Shown in pieces: positions 34,670-44,234 of a DNA stretch of 64,000 nt (positions are counted from its first letter, which is position 1; each line of letters starts with the position of its first letter). The translations under genes and the position numbers were made by a program. The stretch spans positions 6,176,001-6,240,000 of the forward strand of contig NZ_CP045740.1 of NCBI RefSeq assembly GCF_009650765.1, in the 5' to 3' direction. Under the pieces are notes generated by a model, which had not been told where the DNA came from, made no database searches, and worked only from the letters and a program-made list of their open reading frames with translations. The DNA is from Streptomyces sp. SUK 48 (GTDB lineage Bacteria > Actinomycetota > Actinomycetes > Streptomycetales > Streptomycetaceae).

Positions 34670-35941
34670 TCAGGCGGTTTCCCGGACGGCGCGGGCGAGG
34701 ATGCTCAGGCCCTCGTCCAGCTCGTCGGGGGTGATGGTCAGGGCCGGCAGCAGCTTGACGACCTCGCTCTCCGGCCCCGAGGTCTCGATGAGCAGGCCCA
34801 GTTCGAAGGCCCGCCGCGCGATGCGCCCGGCGCGGTCCTTGGCGTGGAACTCCAGGCCCCACACCAGACCGCGGCCGCGGTACTCCTTGACGTCGGCGAG
34901 GTTCTCCTCGGTGATGGAGATCAGCGCCTGCTCGACCTGCTCGCCACGGGTGCGGGTCTGCTTCTCCATGGCCGAGCCGTCGGTCCAGTACGCCTCCAGG
35001 GCCGCGGCGGCGGTGACGAACGCGGGGTTGTTGCCGCGGAAGGTGCCGTTGTGCTCGCCCGGCTCCCAGACGTCCAGCTCGGGCCGGAACAGGCACAGCG
35101 ACATCGGCAGGCCGTAGCCGCTGATGGACTTCGACACCGTGACGATGTCGGGGGTGATCCCGGACTCCTCGAAGGAGAAGAAGGCGCCGGTACGGCCGCA
35201 GCCCATCTGGATGTCGTCGACGATCAGCAGCATGTCCTGCCGCTCGCACAGCTCCTTGAGGGCGCGCAGCCACTCGGGCCGGGCCACATTGATGCCGCCC
35301 TCGCCCTGCACGGTCTCCACGATCACCGCGGCGGGCTTGTTCAGGCCGGAGCCCTGGTCCTCCAGCAGCCGCTCGAACCACAGGAAGTCCGGGACGGTGC
35401 CCTCGAAGTAGTTGTCGAACGGCATCGGGGTGCCGTGCACCAGCGGTATGCCGGCGCCGGCCCGCTTGAAGGCGTTGCCGGTCACCGCGAGCGAGCCGAG
35501 GGACATGCCGTGGAAGGCGTTGGTGAAGGACACGATGGCCTCGCGGCCCTTCACCTTGCGGGCCAGCTTCAGCGCCGACTCCACCGCGTTGGTGCCGGTC
35601 GGGCCGGGGAACATGACCTTGTACGGCAGGTCGCGCGGGCGCAGCACCAGGTTCTGGAAGGTCTCCAGGAAGCGGCGCTTGGCCGTGGTCGACATGTCCA
35701 GGCCGTGGGTGACCCCGTCCCGGGACAGGTAGTCGATCAGCGCCCGTTTGAGCACCGGGTTGTTGTGGCCGTAGTTGAGCGATCCCGCGCCGGCGAAGAA
35801 GTCGAGGTACGCATGGCCGTCCTCGTCGTACATCCGGCTGCCCTGCGCGCGGTCGAACACGACGGGCCAGCCGCGGCAGTAGCTGCGCACCTCGGACTCG
35901 AGGGTCTCGAAGACGCTGAGGTCGGGCTGGGTGATGGTCAC
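34670..35941 (-). CDS. ectB: Diaminobutyrate--2-oxoglutarate transaminase EctB
   Basis: A 423-aa class III PLP aminotransferase that makes L-2,4-diaminobutyrate from aspartate semialdehyde, the first step of ectoine synthesis. The PLP lysine is K271 (VTVSKSISGYG). VDDIQMGCGRTG carries the aspartate of the cofactor site. A GTG at 35941 is the start; it follows ectA by 13 nt. Aspartate semialdehyde is also the DapA substrate, linking it to the dap genes in this window. Confidence 0.97.
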   Translation of the reverse strand: MTITQPDLSVFETLESEVRSYCRGWPVVFDRAQGSRMYDEDGHAYLDFFAGAGSLNYGHNNPVLKRALIDYLSRDGVTHGLDMSTTAKRRFLETFQNLVLRPRDLPYKVMFPGPTGTNAVESALKLARKVKGREAIVSFTNAFHGMSLGSLAVTGNAFKRAGAGIPLVHGTPMPFDNYFEGTVPDFLWFERLLEDQGSGLNKPAAVIVETVQGEGGINVARPEWLRALKELCERQDMLLIVDDIQMGCGRTGAFFSFEESGITPDIVTVSKSISGYGLPMSLCLFRPELDVWEPGEHNGTFRGNNPAFVTAAAALEAYWTDGSAMEKQTRTRGEQVEQALISITEENLADVKEYRGRGLVWGLEFHAKDRAGRIARRAFELGLLIETSGPESEVVKLLPALTITPDELDEGLSILARAVRETA

Positions 35942-35954
35942 GGTGATTCGCTCC

Positions 35955-36473
35955 TCAGTGGGCGTGGGAATCGGTCAACGGGCCGATGCGGTAGAGGACT
36001 TCGGAGTCGTGCGGGCCGTCCGGGAACAGCTCGGCGGGGAACAGCACCTCGCGGGAGAGGTGCGCGCCGTGCCGCTCGGCGAACGAGGTGAACAGCCGCT
36101 CGGAGGCGGTGTTGCCGGGCGTGATGGTGGTCTCGATGCCGGTGACCCCGCGCTCGGCGGCGAGGCGCGCGGTCAGTCCGTCCAGCAGGGCGGCGGCGAT
36201 GCCGCGGCCGCGGTGGGCGCCGTCCACGGCGACCTGCCAGACGAGCAGGGTGTCCGGGCGGTCGGGCCGCACGTACCCGGTGATGAATCCGACGGGGGTG
36301 CCGTCCGCATCACGCGCCACCGCCGAGGTGCCGGCGAAGTCCCGGCACCACAGCAGATAGCTGTAGGACGAGTTGAGATCGAGCGTTTTCGAGTCCTTGG
36401 CGAGGCGCCAGAGCGCGGCGCCGTCGGCCGTTTCCGGTCGGTCTATGAGCAGGTCTGCGGATGCGGCGGTCAT
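35955..36473 (-). CDS. ectA: Diaminobutyrate acetyltransferase EctA
   Basis: A 172-aa GNAT enzyme that acetylates L-2,4-diaminobutyrate at the gamma amino group. The acetyl-CoA motif is WQVAVDGAHRGRGIAAALLDGL at about residues 79-100. Also typical are NSSYSYLLWCRDFAGTSAVA and TITPGNTASERLF. First gene of the ectABCD operon. No Shine-Dalgarno precedes the ATG at 36473, and a TAAATT box lies 8 nt upstream, so the transcript may be leaderless. Confidence 0.97.
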   Translation of the reverse strand: MTAASADLLIDRPETADGAALWRLAKDSKTLDLNSSYSYLLWCRDFAGTSAVARDADGTPVGFITGYVRPDRPDTLLVWQVAVDGAHRGRGIAAALLDGLTARLAAERGVTGIETTITPGNTASERLFTSFAERHGAHLSREVLFPAELFPDGPHDSEVLYRIGPLTDSHAH

Positions 36474-36728
36474 GCGGCACGAATTTAGCGAGGCAAATTA
36501 AAAAATGCACGACCGTGGATGCGGCGTCGCTCGGGATGATGCGTGAAATGCCGGTTTTGCCCTATGGCAAACCCGGACAAAACCCTGGGATTGTGGGGTC
36601 TGTCACACCCCTGAAACCGTCGGAAATCTCCCGGAAAACTGGCCCGTTTAGTCGTGCAAAAAGCGGGCAGAAGACTATGGGAAGCTACCGTCCGGGAAAT
36701 TGGCGGGAATTGTGAATCCAAATTGAAT
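36474..36728 (-). promoter_or_regulatory. AT-rich ectABCD promoter region
   Basis: This 255-bp gap is far more AT-rich than its surroundings. On the minus strand TAAATT at 36487-36482 is a -10-like hexamer 8 nt from the ectA ATG, preceded by an A/T run. Short ORFs in it have no ribosome sites and look like chance. It probably holds the salt/temperature-controlled ectA promoter, which is an inference. Confidence 0.5.
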
Positions 36729-37289
36729 TCAAGCCCCGGTGGTTCCGTCTATTCGTTCACGGAGAATGTCCGCGTGTCCGTTGTGACGGGCGTACTCCTC
36801 GATGAGATGGATCAGCACCCACCGCACACTGACCTCCGTCCCGGCCATCGGACCGTCCGCGATCCTGCCGGTGGCCTCCAGCGGCCGCCCGGCGCACAGC
36901 TCACGGCCGCGCGCGATCTCCCGGTGCCAGACGGTCAGCGCCTCGTCCAGCCCGCGCGCCGGATCGAGGCCGTACCCGGACTCCTCCTCGAACAGCGGCG
37001 GCAGGTCGAGGCCGCCCAGCACCCGCTGGAACCAGGTCCGCTCGACCTCCGCGAGATGCTGCACCAGACCCAGCGGGGTCAGCGCCGACGGCTCGGCCGA
37101 GGCGGTCCTCGCCTGCGCGTCGGACAGGCCGCGGCACTTCAGCTCCAGGGTGGCCCGGTGGAAGTCGAGCCAGCTCTCCAGCATGGGGCGCTCGGGGCCG
37201 GTCGGCAGGGGGACCGGACGGCCGTCGGGAAGGGTCGGGCGCGCGGGGGTGTGTTCCGGCCGCGAGGTGTGATCACTGGCACTGGTCAT
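36729..37289 (-). CDS. DinB-like (DUF664) protein
   Basis: A 186-aa four-helix protein of the DinB/YfiT-like fold. It opens with a Pro-rich stretch, then RPMLESWLDFHRATLELKCRGLSD. The conserved metal histidines are in GLVQHLAEVERTW and HLIEEYARHNGHADILRE, the last being strongly conserved in the DUF664 group. Such proteins are putative bacillithiol/mycothiol-dependent transferases, but the function of this subgroup is unproven. ATG 37289 is used. Confidence 0.88.
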   Translation of the reverse strand: MTSASDHTSRPEHTPARPTLPDGRPVPLPTGPERPMLESWLDFHRATLELKCRGLSDAQARTASAEPSALTPLGLVQHLAEVERTWFQRVLGGLDLPPLFEEESGYGLDPARGLDEALTVWHREIARGRELCAGRPLEATGRIADGPMAGTEVSVRWVLIHLIEEYARHNGHADILRERIDGTTGA

Positions 37290-37317
37290 GGGCGCAGCAT
37301 GGCAGCCGGGTATGACA

Positions 37318-37345
37318 ACGGCCCGCGCCACCGGGCGCGGGCCGT
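37318..37345 (-). terminator. Terminator after the class V aminotransferase gene
   Basis: A perfect 12-bp stem ACGGCCCGCGCC (37318-37329) with GGCGCGGGCCGT (37334-37345) around ACCG. It lies 25 nt after the aminotransferase stop on the minus strand and before the DinB-like gene. Confidence 0.8.
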
Positions 37346-37370
37346 CGTCGTGCCCGGGGATGCGCGGCGG

Positions 37371-38471
37371 CTACCGCCAGGCCCGCTCCACGGCCTGCCG
37401 GGCGGCCGCCGGGTCCACCGTCGCGCCCCGCGCGGCGAGGGCCGCGCCCAGGGCGGCCAGCGAGGCGTGGACGGCGGACTCGGTGGCGTCGGGGCCGTAG
37501 TGGTTGACCCGGATCATCTCCTTGGCCAGGGCGCCGCCGCCCGCGGCCAGCGGCAGGGCGGGGTCGTCGGCCAGCGCGGCGGCGACCAGGCCGGAGGCCG
37601 TGAGCGAGGAGGGGACACGCAGGGTCGTGGCGACCGGGGCGGCGTCCGCGGCGTCGTGGACGTACGGCTCCAGGCCGCCGCCGAGGGCCAGCGCACCCGC
37701 GCGGGTGGCCTCGGCCGCCCGGCGGTGGCGGGCCATCACCGCGTCCGGGCCGTCCGTCTCGATCCGCTCCAGGCAGGCGTCCAGCGCCAGCATCTCCAGC
37801 TGGGCCGGGGCGTGCGGCAGGGCCGTGCGGCCGGCGTCCAGCCAGCGCTCCTTCCAGTCCAGCAGGGAGAGGTAGGAGCGGCGCGGCGCGTCCGGGTTCG
37901 CCGCCATCCGGGCCCAGGCGCGCTCGCTCACCGAGATCGCCGAGACGCCCGCCGGACCGCCCATCGCCTTCTGCGCGCCGATCACGCACAGGTCCACGCC
38001 CCACGCGTCCGGCAGCACCGGCTCGGCGCCCACCGAGGCGACCGCGTCCAGGTAGAACAGGGCGCCCTGCTCCCGTACCGCCGCGCCGATCTCCGCGACC
38101 GGGTTGGTGTTGCCGGTCGCCGCCTCCGCGTGCACCAGCGAGACGAAGTCGATCTCCGGGTGCTCGGCGAACGCGGCACGGATCTGCTCCGCCCGCACCG
38201 CCGTGTGGAAGGGGACCGAGAGGTCGTACACGGTCGCGCCGGTGTCCCGCAGCCAGTCGCCGAAGGTCTGCCCGTAGGGGCCTGTGATCACGTTCAGCGC
38301 CACCGTGCCCGGACCGGCGGCGGCGCGGATCGCGCCCTCCAGCGGCAGCAGCGCCTCGCCCTGGGTGATCAGTACGTCCTGCCGGGTGTCCAGCAGCCGG
38401 GCCACCCGGTCCTCGATGGCGGCGAAGCGCCGCGCGGTCAGCGGGGGCAGGTCGAGGAGGGGGTGCGTCAC
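37371..38471 (-). CDS. Class V aminotransferase, alanine--glyoxylate type
   Basis: A 366-aa PLP enzyme of fold type I. The PLP lysine is in LCVIGAQKAMGGPAG. LFYLDAVASVGAEPV supplies the cofactor-contacting aspartate, and LITQGEALLPLEGAI is at the start of the large domain. The pattern matches alanine--glyoxylate/serine--glyoxylate aminotransferases. It is divergent from the amino-acid transporter at 38630 with a shared 158-bp control region, suggesting linked amino-acid catabolism. GAGAG lies near the start. Confidence 0.9.
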   Translation of the reverse strand: MTHPLLDLPPLTARRFAAIEDRVARLLDTRQDVLITQGEALLPLEGAIRAAAGPGTVALNVITGPYGQTFGDWLRDTGATVYDLSVPFHTAVRAEQIRAAFAEHPEIDFVSLVHAEAATGNTNPVAEIGAAVREQGALFYLDAVASVGAEPVLPDAWGVDLCVIGAQKAMGGPAGVSAISVSERAWARMAANPDAPRRSYLSLLDWKERWLDAGRTALPHAPAQLEMLALDACLERIETDGPDAVMARHRRAAEATRAGALALGGGLEPYVHDAADAAPVATTLRVPSSLTASGLVAAALADDPALPLAAGGGALAKEMIRVNHYGPDATESAVHASLAALGAALAARGATVDPAAARQAVERAWR

Positions 38472-38558
38472 GGCGGTGCTCTCTCTTCGTCGGGCGGTTC
38501 GCAGGGGTCACAGCGGCCTGCTCCCCCCGATCTTAGGTCCAGGCCCCCAGGGCCATGG

Positions 38559-38593
38559 GTTTGGTTTGAGATACCCAAACATTTCCTTATAAT
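38559..38593 (+). promoter_or_regulatory. Promoter with overlapping inverted repeat for the amino-acid ABC operon
   Basis: TATAAT at 38588-38593 is a consensus -10 box. TTGAGA at 38566-38571 is a fair -35 with a 16-bp spacer. An inverted repeat GTTTGG (38559-38564) and CCAAAC (38575-38580) covers the -35, so a dimeric repressor bound there would block transcription. The ATG lies 37 nt beyond the -10. Confidence 0.7.
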
Positions 38594-38629
38594 CGGAACC
38601 TATTGTTCCCCCCTCAGGAGACTTCCGCC

Positions 38630-39472
38630 ATGAAAACGCCCCTCGGACGCCGGACCCGCCTGCTGGCCGCCACCACCGCGACCGCGGGCCTCGTGCTCGT
38701 CGTGGCGGGCTGTTCCTCCGGCGGCTCGGGAAGCGGCCAGACCGTGGCGGGCGGTGTCCACCTCGCCAGGGCCGGGCAGCTCACCACCTGCACCCACCTG
38801 CCCTACCCACCGTTCCAGTCCGTGGTCCACGGCAAGGTGCAGGGCTTCGACGTCTCCCTGATCGACCTGGTCGCCAAGGACCTCGGCGTCAAGCAGCAGA
38901 TCGTGGACACGCCGTTCGAGAACTTCAAGACCGGCGCCTTCCTGAACTCCGGCCAGTGCGACCTGGCCGCCGCCGGTATGACGATCACCCCCGAGCGCGC
39001 GAAGAACGTGGACTTCTCCGACCCGTACTTCGAGGCCACCCAGGCCGTGCTGGTCGCCAGGAACAGCGGGATCACCTCGCTCGACGGCGCCAAGGGCAAG
39101 AAGCTCGGCGCCCAGGCGCAGACCACCGGTGAGGACTTCGCCAAGAAGAAGGGCCTCGACCCGGTCTCCTTCGCCTCCTCCGACGCCGTCCTCAACGGCC
39201 TGCGCACCGGCCAGGTCCAGGCCGTCATCATCGACTACCCGGTGGTCCAGGGCTGGCTGAAGGACAAGGCCACCGCGGACAAGTTCAAGGTGGTCGGCAA
39301 CCTGAAGACCGGCGAGCAGTACGGCTTCACGGTCAAGAAGGGCAACAAGCCCCTGCTGAACGCCATCAACAAGGCGCTCAAGGACGCCAAGGCCGACGGC
39401 ACCTACAAGAAGATCTACGAGAAGTGGATCGGCCCGTACGACTCCTCCGTCGCCTCCCCGGCCGGTTCCTGA
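38630..39472 (+). CDS. Amino-acid ABC transporter substrate-binding lipoprotein
   Basis: A 280-aa family 3 solute-binding protein. Residues 1-27 form a lipoprotein signal with lipobox VVAGC (lipidated C28). The fold includes YPPFQSVVHGKVQGFDVSLIDLVAKDLG and MTITPERAKNVDFSDPYFEATQ, motifs for polar amino-acid binding. CAGGAG precedes the ATG. It is first of a three-gene importer operon with permease and ATPase, probably for a polar amino acid. Confidence 0.93.
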   Translation: MKTPLGRRTRLLAATTATAGLVLVVAGCSSGGSGSGQTVAGGVHLARAGQLTTCTHLPYPPFQSVVHGKVQGFDVSLIDLVAKDLGVKQQIVDTPFENFKTGAFLNSGQCDLAAAGMTITPERAKNVDFSDPYFEATQAVLVARNSGITSLDGAKGKKLGAQAQTTGEDFAKKKGLDPVSFASSDAVLNGLRTGQVQAVIIDYPVVQGWLKDKATADKFKVVGNLKTGEQYGFTVKKGNKPLLNAINKALKDAKADGTYKKIYEKWIGPYDSSVASPAGS

Positions 39473-39476
39473 CCCC

Positions 39477-40310
39477 ATGGCGGACACGGACACCGGCATC
39501 CAGCCGAAGCGCACGGGGCTGACGCGCACGCAGAAGCGCAGGCTCTCGCGCGGCGCCCAGTACACCGTCCTCGCCGCCGCGGTGATCGCCTTCGCGCTCA
39601 CCGCGGACTGGGGGCGGCTCCAGAACCAGTTCGCGCAGCCCGCCATCGCCAAGCAGCTGTTCCCCGACCTGATCACGGTCGCCCTGAAGAACACCGTGCT
39701 GTACACGCTGTCCGGGTTCGTCGTCGGCCTGGCCCTCGGCATGGTCATCGCCCTGATGCGGCTGTCCTCCGTGGGCCCCTACCGCTGGCTCGCCGGCATC
39801 TACATCGAGATCTTCCGCGGCCTGCCCGCGCTGCTGATCTTCATCTTCGTCGGCGTCGGGGTGCCGCTGGCCTTCCCGGCCGTCCAGTACCCCGGCGGCA
39901 CCTACGGCAAGGTCGCCGTCGCGCTCGGCCTGGTCTCCGCCGCCTATATGGCCGAGACCATCCGGGCCGGCATCCAGGCGGTGCCCAAGGGGCAGATGGA
40001 GGCGGCCCGGTCGCTCGGGTTCTCGCCCGCGCGGGCCATGGTCTCGATCATCCTGCCGCAGGCGTTCCGCATCATCCTGCCGCCGCTGACCAACGAACTC
40101 GTCCTGCTCTTCAAGGACTCCTCGCTGGTGCTGTTCCTCGGGGTCACCCTGGAACAGCGCGAACTGTCCAAGTTCGGCAACGACCTGGCCAGCCAGACCG
40201 CCAACTCCACGCCGATCCTGGTCGCGGGCCTGTGCTATCTGCTGATCACGATCCCGCTCAGCCTCGTCGTACGCCGTATGGAAACCAAGGCCCTCAGGGA
40301 GATCAGGTGA
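39477..40310 (+). CDS. Amino-acid ABC transporter permease
   Basis: A 277-aa membrane protein of the HisM/GltK type, about five to six helices. [24 protein letters not shown] is the first conserved helix region. The ATPase-contact loop is [28 protein letters not shown]. It sits 4 nt after the binding protein and overlaps the ATPase gene (GTGA), forming one importer. A single permease implies a homodimeric channel. Confidence 0.94.
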   Translation: MADTDTGIQPKRTGLTRTQKRRLSRGAQYTVLAAAVIAFALTADWGRLQNQFAQPAIAKQLFPDLITVALKNTVLYTLSGFVVGLALGMVIALMRLSSVGPYRWLAGIYIEIFRGLPALLIFIFVGVGVPLAFPAVQYPGGTYGKVAVALGLVSAAYMAETIRAGIQAVPKGQMEAARSLGFSPARAMVSIILPQAFRIILPPLTNELVLLFKDSSLVLFLGVTLEQRELSKFGNDLASQTANSTPILVAGLCYLLITIPLSLVVRRMETKALREIR

Positions 40311-41101
40311 GCACCCCCGAGATCCGCGTCCAGGGTCTGCACAAGTCCTTCGGCGACAACCACGTGCTGCGCGGCATCGACCTGGAGATCGCCCAGGGCG
40401 AGGTCGTCTGCGTCATCGGCCCGTCCGGCTCCGGCAAGTCCACGCTGCTGCGCTGTGTGAACCTGCTGGAGGAGCCCACCGAGGGGCGGGTCTTCGTCGG
40501 CGGCACCGAGGTCACCGACCCGGATGTCGACATCGACGCCGTCCGCCGCCGGATCGGCATGGTCTTCCAGCAGTTCAACCTCTTCCCGCACCTCAGCGTC
40601 ACCGAGAACCTCACGCTGCCGCAGCGCCGGGTGCTCAAGCGGGACAAGGGGGACGCCGAGCGCGTCGCCGCCGAGAACCTGGCCCGGGTGGGCCTCGCGG
40701 AGAAGGCGGCCGCCTACCCCTCCGCCCTCTCCGGCGGCCAGCAGCAGCGGGTGGCCATCGCCCGCGCGCTCGCCATGGGCCCCGAGGTGATGCTCTTCGA
40801 CGAGCCGACCTCGGCGCTCGATCCCGAGCTGGTCGGCGACGTCCTCGCGGTGATGCGGGGCCTCGCGCGGGAGGGCATGACGATGATGGTCGTCACCCAC
40901 GAGATGAGCTTCGCGCGCGAGGTCGCCGACCGGGTCGTCTTCATGGACGGCGGCGTGATCGTGGAGGAGGGCCGCCCCGAGCAGGTCATCGGCGCCCCCC
41001 GGCACGAACGCACCCGCCACTTCCTCTCCCGCCTGCTCGACCCGGCGATGGCCGAGGTGGAGGAGGGGGTCGCGGACCAGGGGGGAACCGGCCCGGCCTA
41101 G
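40307..41101 (+). CDS. Amino-acid ABC transporter ATP-binding protein
   Basis: A 264-aa GlnQ/HisP-type ATPase. Walker A is GPSGSGKST from residue 38. The Q-loop is [13 protein letters not shown], the signature [15 protein letters not shown], Walker [15 protein letters not shown] and H-loop VVTHEM. A GTG at 40307 overlaps the permease stop by 4 nt. It energises the amino-acid importer encoded by the three genes. Confidence 0.95.
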   Translation: MSTPEIRVQGLHKSFGDNHVLRGIDLEIAQGEVVCVIGPSGSGKSTLLRCVNLLEEPTEGRVFVGGTEVTDPDVDIDAVRRRIGMVFQQFNLFPHLSVTENLTLPQRRVLKRDKGDAERVAAENLARVGLAEKAAAYPSALSGGQQQRVAIARALAMGPEVMLFDEPTSALDPELVGDVLAVMRGLAREGMTMMVVTHEMSFAREVADRVVFMDGGVIVEEGRPEQVIGAPRHERTRHFLSRLLDPAMAEVEEGVADQGGTGPA

Positions 41102-41110
41102 GGTGCCGGT

Positions 41111-42202
41111 ATGAGCGATCAGCCGGTGCTGCATGTCAAGGGCAGGGTCCTCGTCGGACCGCGGGACGAACGCGACGAACTGTGGGTGGTCGGCGGCCGG
41201 GTGTCGTACGACCGCCCCGCCGGGGCCCGGGACGTCCGGACCGTGACGGGCTGGGCGCTGCCCGGCCTGGTCGACGCCCACTGCCATGTGGGCCTCGACG
41301 CGCACGGCCCGGTCGACGCGGAGACCGCCGAGAAGCAGGCGCTCACCGACCGGGAGGCGGGCACCCTGCTGATGCGGGACGCGGGCTCGCCCTCCGACAC
41401 CCGCTGGATCGACGACCGCGCCGATCTGCCGAAGATCATCCGGGCCGGGCGGCACATCGCGCGCACCCGCCGCTACATCCGCAACTACGCCTGGGAGATC
41501 GAGCCGGACGACCTCGTCGCCTACGTCGCCCAGGAGGCCCGGCGCGGTGACGGCTGGGTCAAGCTGGTCGGCGACTGGATCGACCGCGAGGCCGGCGATC
41601 TCTCCCCCTGCTGGCCCCGGGAGGCGGTCGAGGCCGCGATCGCCGAGGCCCACCGGCTGGGCGCCCGGGTCACCGCGCACTGCTTCGCCGAGAACTCCCT
41701 GCGCGATCTGGTCGAGTCGGGCATCGACTGCATCGAGCACGCCACCGGTCTCACCGAGGACCTGATCCCGCTGTTCGCCGAGCGGGGCGTCGCCATCGTC
41801 CCCACCCTCGTCAACATCGCCACCTTCCCGCGGCTCGCGGACGGCGGCGAGAGCAAGTTCCCGAACTGGTCGGCCCATATGCGCCGGCTGCACGAGCGCC
41901 GCTACGACACCGTGCGCTCCGCGTACGACGCCGGCATCCCGGTGTTCGTCGGCACCGACGCCGGCGGCTCGCTGCCGCACGGCCTGGTCGCGGCGGAGGT
42001 CGCCGAGCTGGTCACCGCGGGCATCCCGCCGGTCGAGGCGCTCGGGGCGACCACCTGGGCCGCGCGCGCGTGGCTCGGGCGGCCCGGCCTGGAGGAGGGC
42101 GCCCCGGCGGACCTCGTGGTGTACGACGAGGACCCCCGGGCCGAGGTGGGGGTGCTGGCGGCACCGCGCCGGGTGGTGCTGAACGGAGCGGTGGTGGAGT
42201 AG
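41111..42202 (+). CDS. Amidohydrolase-family metal-dependent hydrolase
   Basis: A 363-aa amidohydrolase-superfamily protein. Metal motifs are DAHCHVGLD (HxH), a carboxylate/lysine region WVKLVGDWID, then VTAHCFAE and CIEHATG for two further histidines and FVGTDAGGSLPHG for the final aspartate. The pattern resembles imidazolonepropionase/prolidase-like members. It is 9 nt after an amino-acid importer, so hydrolysis of an imported amide or cyclic peptide derivative is plausible but inferred. Confidence 0.9.
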   Translation: MSDQPVLHVKGRVLVGPRDERDELWVVGGRVSYDRPAGARDVRTVTGWALPGLVDAHCHVGLDAHGPVDAETAEKQALTDREAGTLLMRDAGSPSDTRWIDDRADLPKIIRAGRHIARTRRYIRNYAWEIEPDDLVAYVAQEARRGDGWVKLVGDWIDREAGDLSPCWPREAVEAAIAEAHRLGARVTAHCFAENSLRDLVESGIDCIEHATGLTEDLIPLFAERGVAIVPTLVNIATFPRLADGGESKFPNWSAHMRRLHERRYDTVRSAYDAGIPVFVGTDAGGSLPHGLVAAEVAELVTAGIPPVEALGATTWAARAWLGRPGLEEGAPADLVVYDEDPRAEVGVLAAPRRVVLNGAVVE

Positions 42203-42361
42203 GGCGGCGCGCGCATGAGGGAACGCGTGTGCAAGATGATTCGAAGAGGCGTGCGGAATTTCCACGTTTGAGTGAAGTGACCCAGGTTTGCTGACCGTTC
42301 ACCCACACTGACGACAAGGTTGACGGGTCCCAAGCAGTTTCAAGTGGGGGGTCCCACCGCC

Positions 42362-43303
42362 TTGAACAGCACCAACTTCCTGTTGCCCGTGCGCCGTCTG
42401 GCCGCCGCGGCGACCGTCACCGCGCTGGCCGCCGCGCCCGCCGTCCTCGGCGCGGGCGCGGCGCACGCGTCCGGGAATCCCGGCCGCGCCACCGCCTCCG
42501 TCCTGCACACCGGGCTCGACGTGTCCCTGCTCGACAAGTCCGTCGACGTCCCGCTCGCCGTCTCCCTCAACGAGGTCACGGCACCGCGGAGCGCCGACCG
42601 CACCGCCCTGTCCACCCGCCTCGACGGGGTGTCCGGCGGCCACCCGTTCACCGTCCTCAGCGCGGACGTGGCCCAGTCCCGGGCCACCGTCACCGACCGG
42701 CGCGCCGAGGGCTCCGTCCGCCTCGTGCACGCCAGGCTGCACGTCCCCGGCCTGCCGTTGCTGTCCCTGATCGAGGTCGACACCGTCACCGCGCGGGCCA
42801 CCTGCGACGCCGGCAAGGCACCGAGCGCCGACGCGAAGATCGTCGGCACGGTCACCGTCCTCGGCCGCAAGGTCTCGGTCACCGCCGGGGGGCCGGTCGA
42901 GGTCACGGTGCCCGGCGTCGGCGAGGTCCGCCTCGACCTGGCGCGGCACGGCACCACGTCCCGCACGGCCGCCGCGACCGCGCTCCAGCTCAAGGTCTCC
43001 GTCAACCCGCTGAAGCTGAACGTGGCGGACGTCGAGGGCACGGTCACGCTGGCCAAGGCGACCTGCCGGTCTCCGATGGCGCCGCCCTCGAAGCCCCCGA
43101 CGCAGAGCCACGACCCGGGCTCCGGCACCAAGCCCGGCTCGGCCGCCCCGGTCTCCGACGTGAAACCGCAGGGCGGCGCCTCGGACACGAACCTCGCGGA
43201 GACGGGAGGCGACCCGGCGACGCCGTACATCGCGGGCGGCGCGGTGGCGCTGCTGGCGGCGGGCGGCGGCGCGGTGCTGGTGGCGCGCCGGCGCAGGAGC
43301 TGA
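42362..43303 (+). CDS. SCO1860-type LAETG-anchored surface protein
   Basis: A 313-aa secreted protein. Residues 1-37 are a signal peptide (RRLAAAATVTALAAAPAVLG). A beta-rich Ser/Thr/Val domain covers residues 40-235 with two cysteines (C148, C235). A Pro/Ser linker follows. The sortase signal is LAETG at 278-282, then a hydrophobic helix and RRRRS tail. Sortase E-type enzymes anchor such proteins to the Streptomyces wall. The start is a TTG at 42362; a TTG at 42320 is the alternative. Function unknown. Confidence 0.85.
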   Translation: MNSTNFLLPVRRLAAAATVTALAAAPAVLGAGAAHASGNPGRATASVLHTGLDVSLLDKSVDVPLAVSLNEVTAPRSADRTALSTRLDGVSGGHPFTVLSADVAQSRATVTDRRAEGSVRLVHARLHVPGLPLLSLIEVDTVTARATCDAGKAPSADAKIVGTVTVLGRKVSVTAGGPVEVTVPGVGEVRLDLARHGTTSRTAAATALQLKVSVNPLKLNVADVEGTVTLAKATCRSPMAPPSKPPTQSHDPGSGTKPGSAAPVSDVKPQGGASDTNLAETGGDPATPYIAGGAVALLAAGGGAVLVARRRRS

Positions 43304-43415
43304 CGGCAGGAGGAGGAACGGGGGCGGGACCGGAGGGGCCAGGGGAGCCTCACCGGTCCTGCCTCGCGCCGGGGCTCTGCGCGGACCGGGGGCCGTCAGT
43401 CCGGGGCGGCTGTCA

Positions 43416-44234
43416 ATGCGGTGCGGTCAGGAAGGTGTCCGTCGTGGGGTGTTCGCCCTTGGGGCGGGCGCCGGCGCGGAGGTCCCTCGGCCGGACCGGT
43501 CCCGCTCTGCGCCGGGGCCTGTGCGGGCCGGGGGGCGATGCACGGAGGTCCCTCGGCCGGTAGCGCCCCGCGCCCGGGCCTGTGCGGGTCGGGGTGTGGC
43601 CTCCCTCAAATCCCGGGCGCGCGTCGGCGCGGTCCGGGAGGCGGTGGTCGGTCGTGGGCGGTGGAGGCGTCCGTCGGTCGAGGGCGGTGGCCAGCGCGGT
43701 CAGGAGGGCGTTGGTCGTGGGGTGCTCGCCCCCGGGACGCGCCCCAGCGCGGAGGTCCCTCGGCCGGACCGGTCCCGCTCTGCGCCGGGGCCTGTGCGGG
43801 TCGGGGTGTGGCCTCCGCCAGATCCCGGGCGGGCGCGGTCCGTTAGGCGTTCGTCGTGGGGTGCTCGCCCTTGGGGCGGGCGCCAGCGCGGAGGTCCCTC
43901 GGCCGGACCGGTTCCGCCCTGCGCCGGGGCCTGTGCGGGCCGGGGGTCGCTTCGGGGGCGGCGATGCACGAAGGTCCCTCGGCCGGTAGCGCCCCGCGCC
44001 CGGACCGAGGCGCGGCCTCCGCCACATCTCGGGCGGGCGCGGGCGTGGTCCGGGAGGCGTCCGTCGAGGGGGGGCTCGCCTCCGGGACGGGCGCCGGCGC
44101 GGAGGTCCCTCGGCCGGACCGGTTCCGCCCTGCGCCGGGGCCTGTGCGAGCCGGGGCGCGGCCCCGTCAAATGCCGGGCGGCCGTCGGCGCGGTCCGGGA
44201 GGCGGTGGTCGGTCGTGGGCGGTGGAGGCGTCCG
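43416..44234. repeat. Mosaic repeat array beyond cobC, no convincing gene
   Basis: About 800 bp of GC-rich repeats. GGAGGTCCCTCGGCCGG recurs at 43478, 43544, 43751, 43890 and 44101, with a one-base variant at 43970. These sit in two longer contexts, one with ACCGGTYCCGCYCTGCGCCG after it (four copies) and one with TAGCGCCCCGCGCCC (two copies). The segment 43634-43722 nearly equals 44188-44280, which covers the last codons of cobC. So units look like decayed copies of the cobC 3' end plus flank. ORFs across it lack starts and are treated as chance. Confidence 0.85.

Noticed and set aside
36461..36721. Short ORFs on both strands in the ectA upstream region
   Set aside because: No ribosome sites, no similarity, and the AT-rich composition fits a promoter region.
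43416..44234. CRISPR array
   Set aside because: Repeats are irregular in spacing and length, spacers are not unique, and no cas genes are present.
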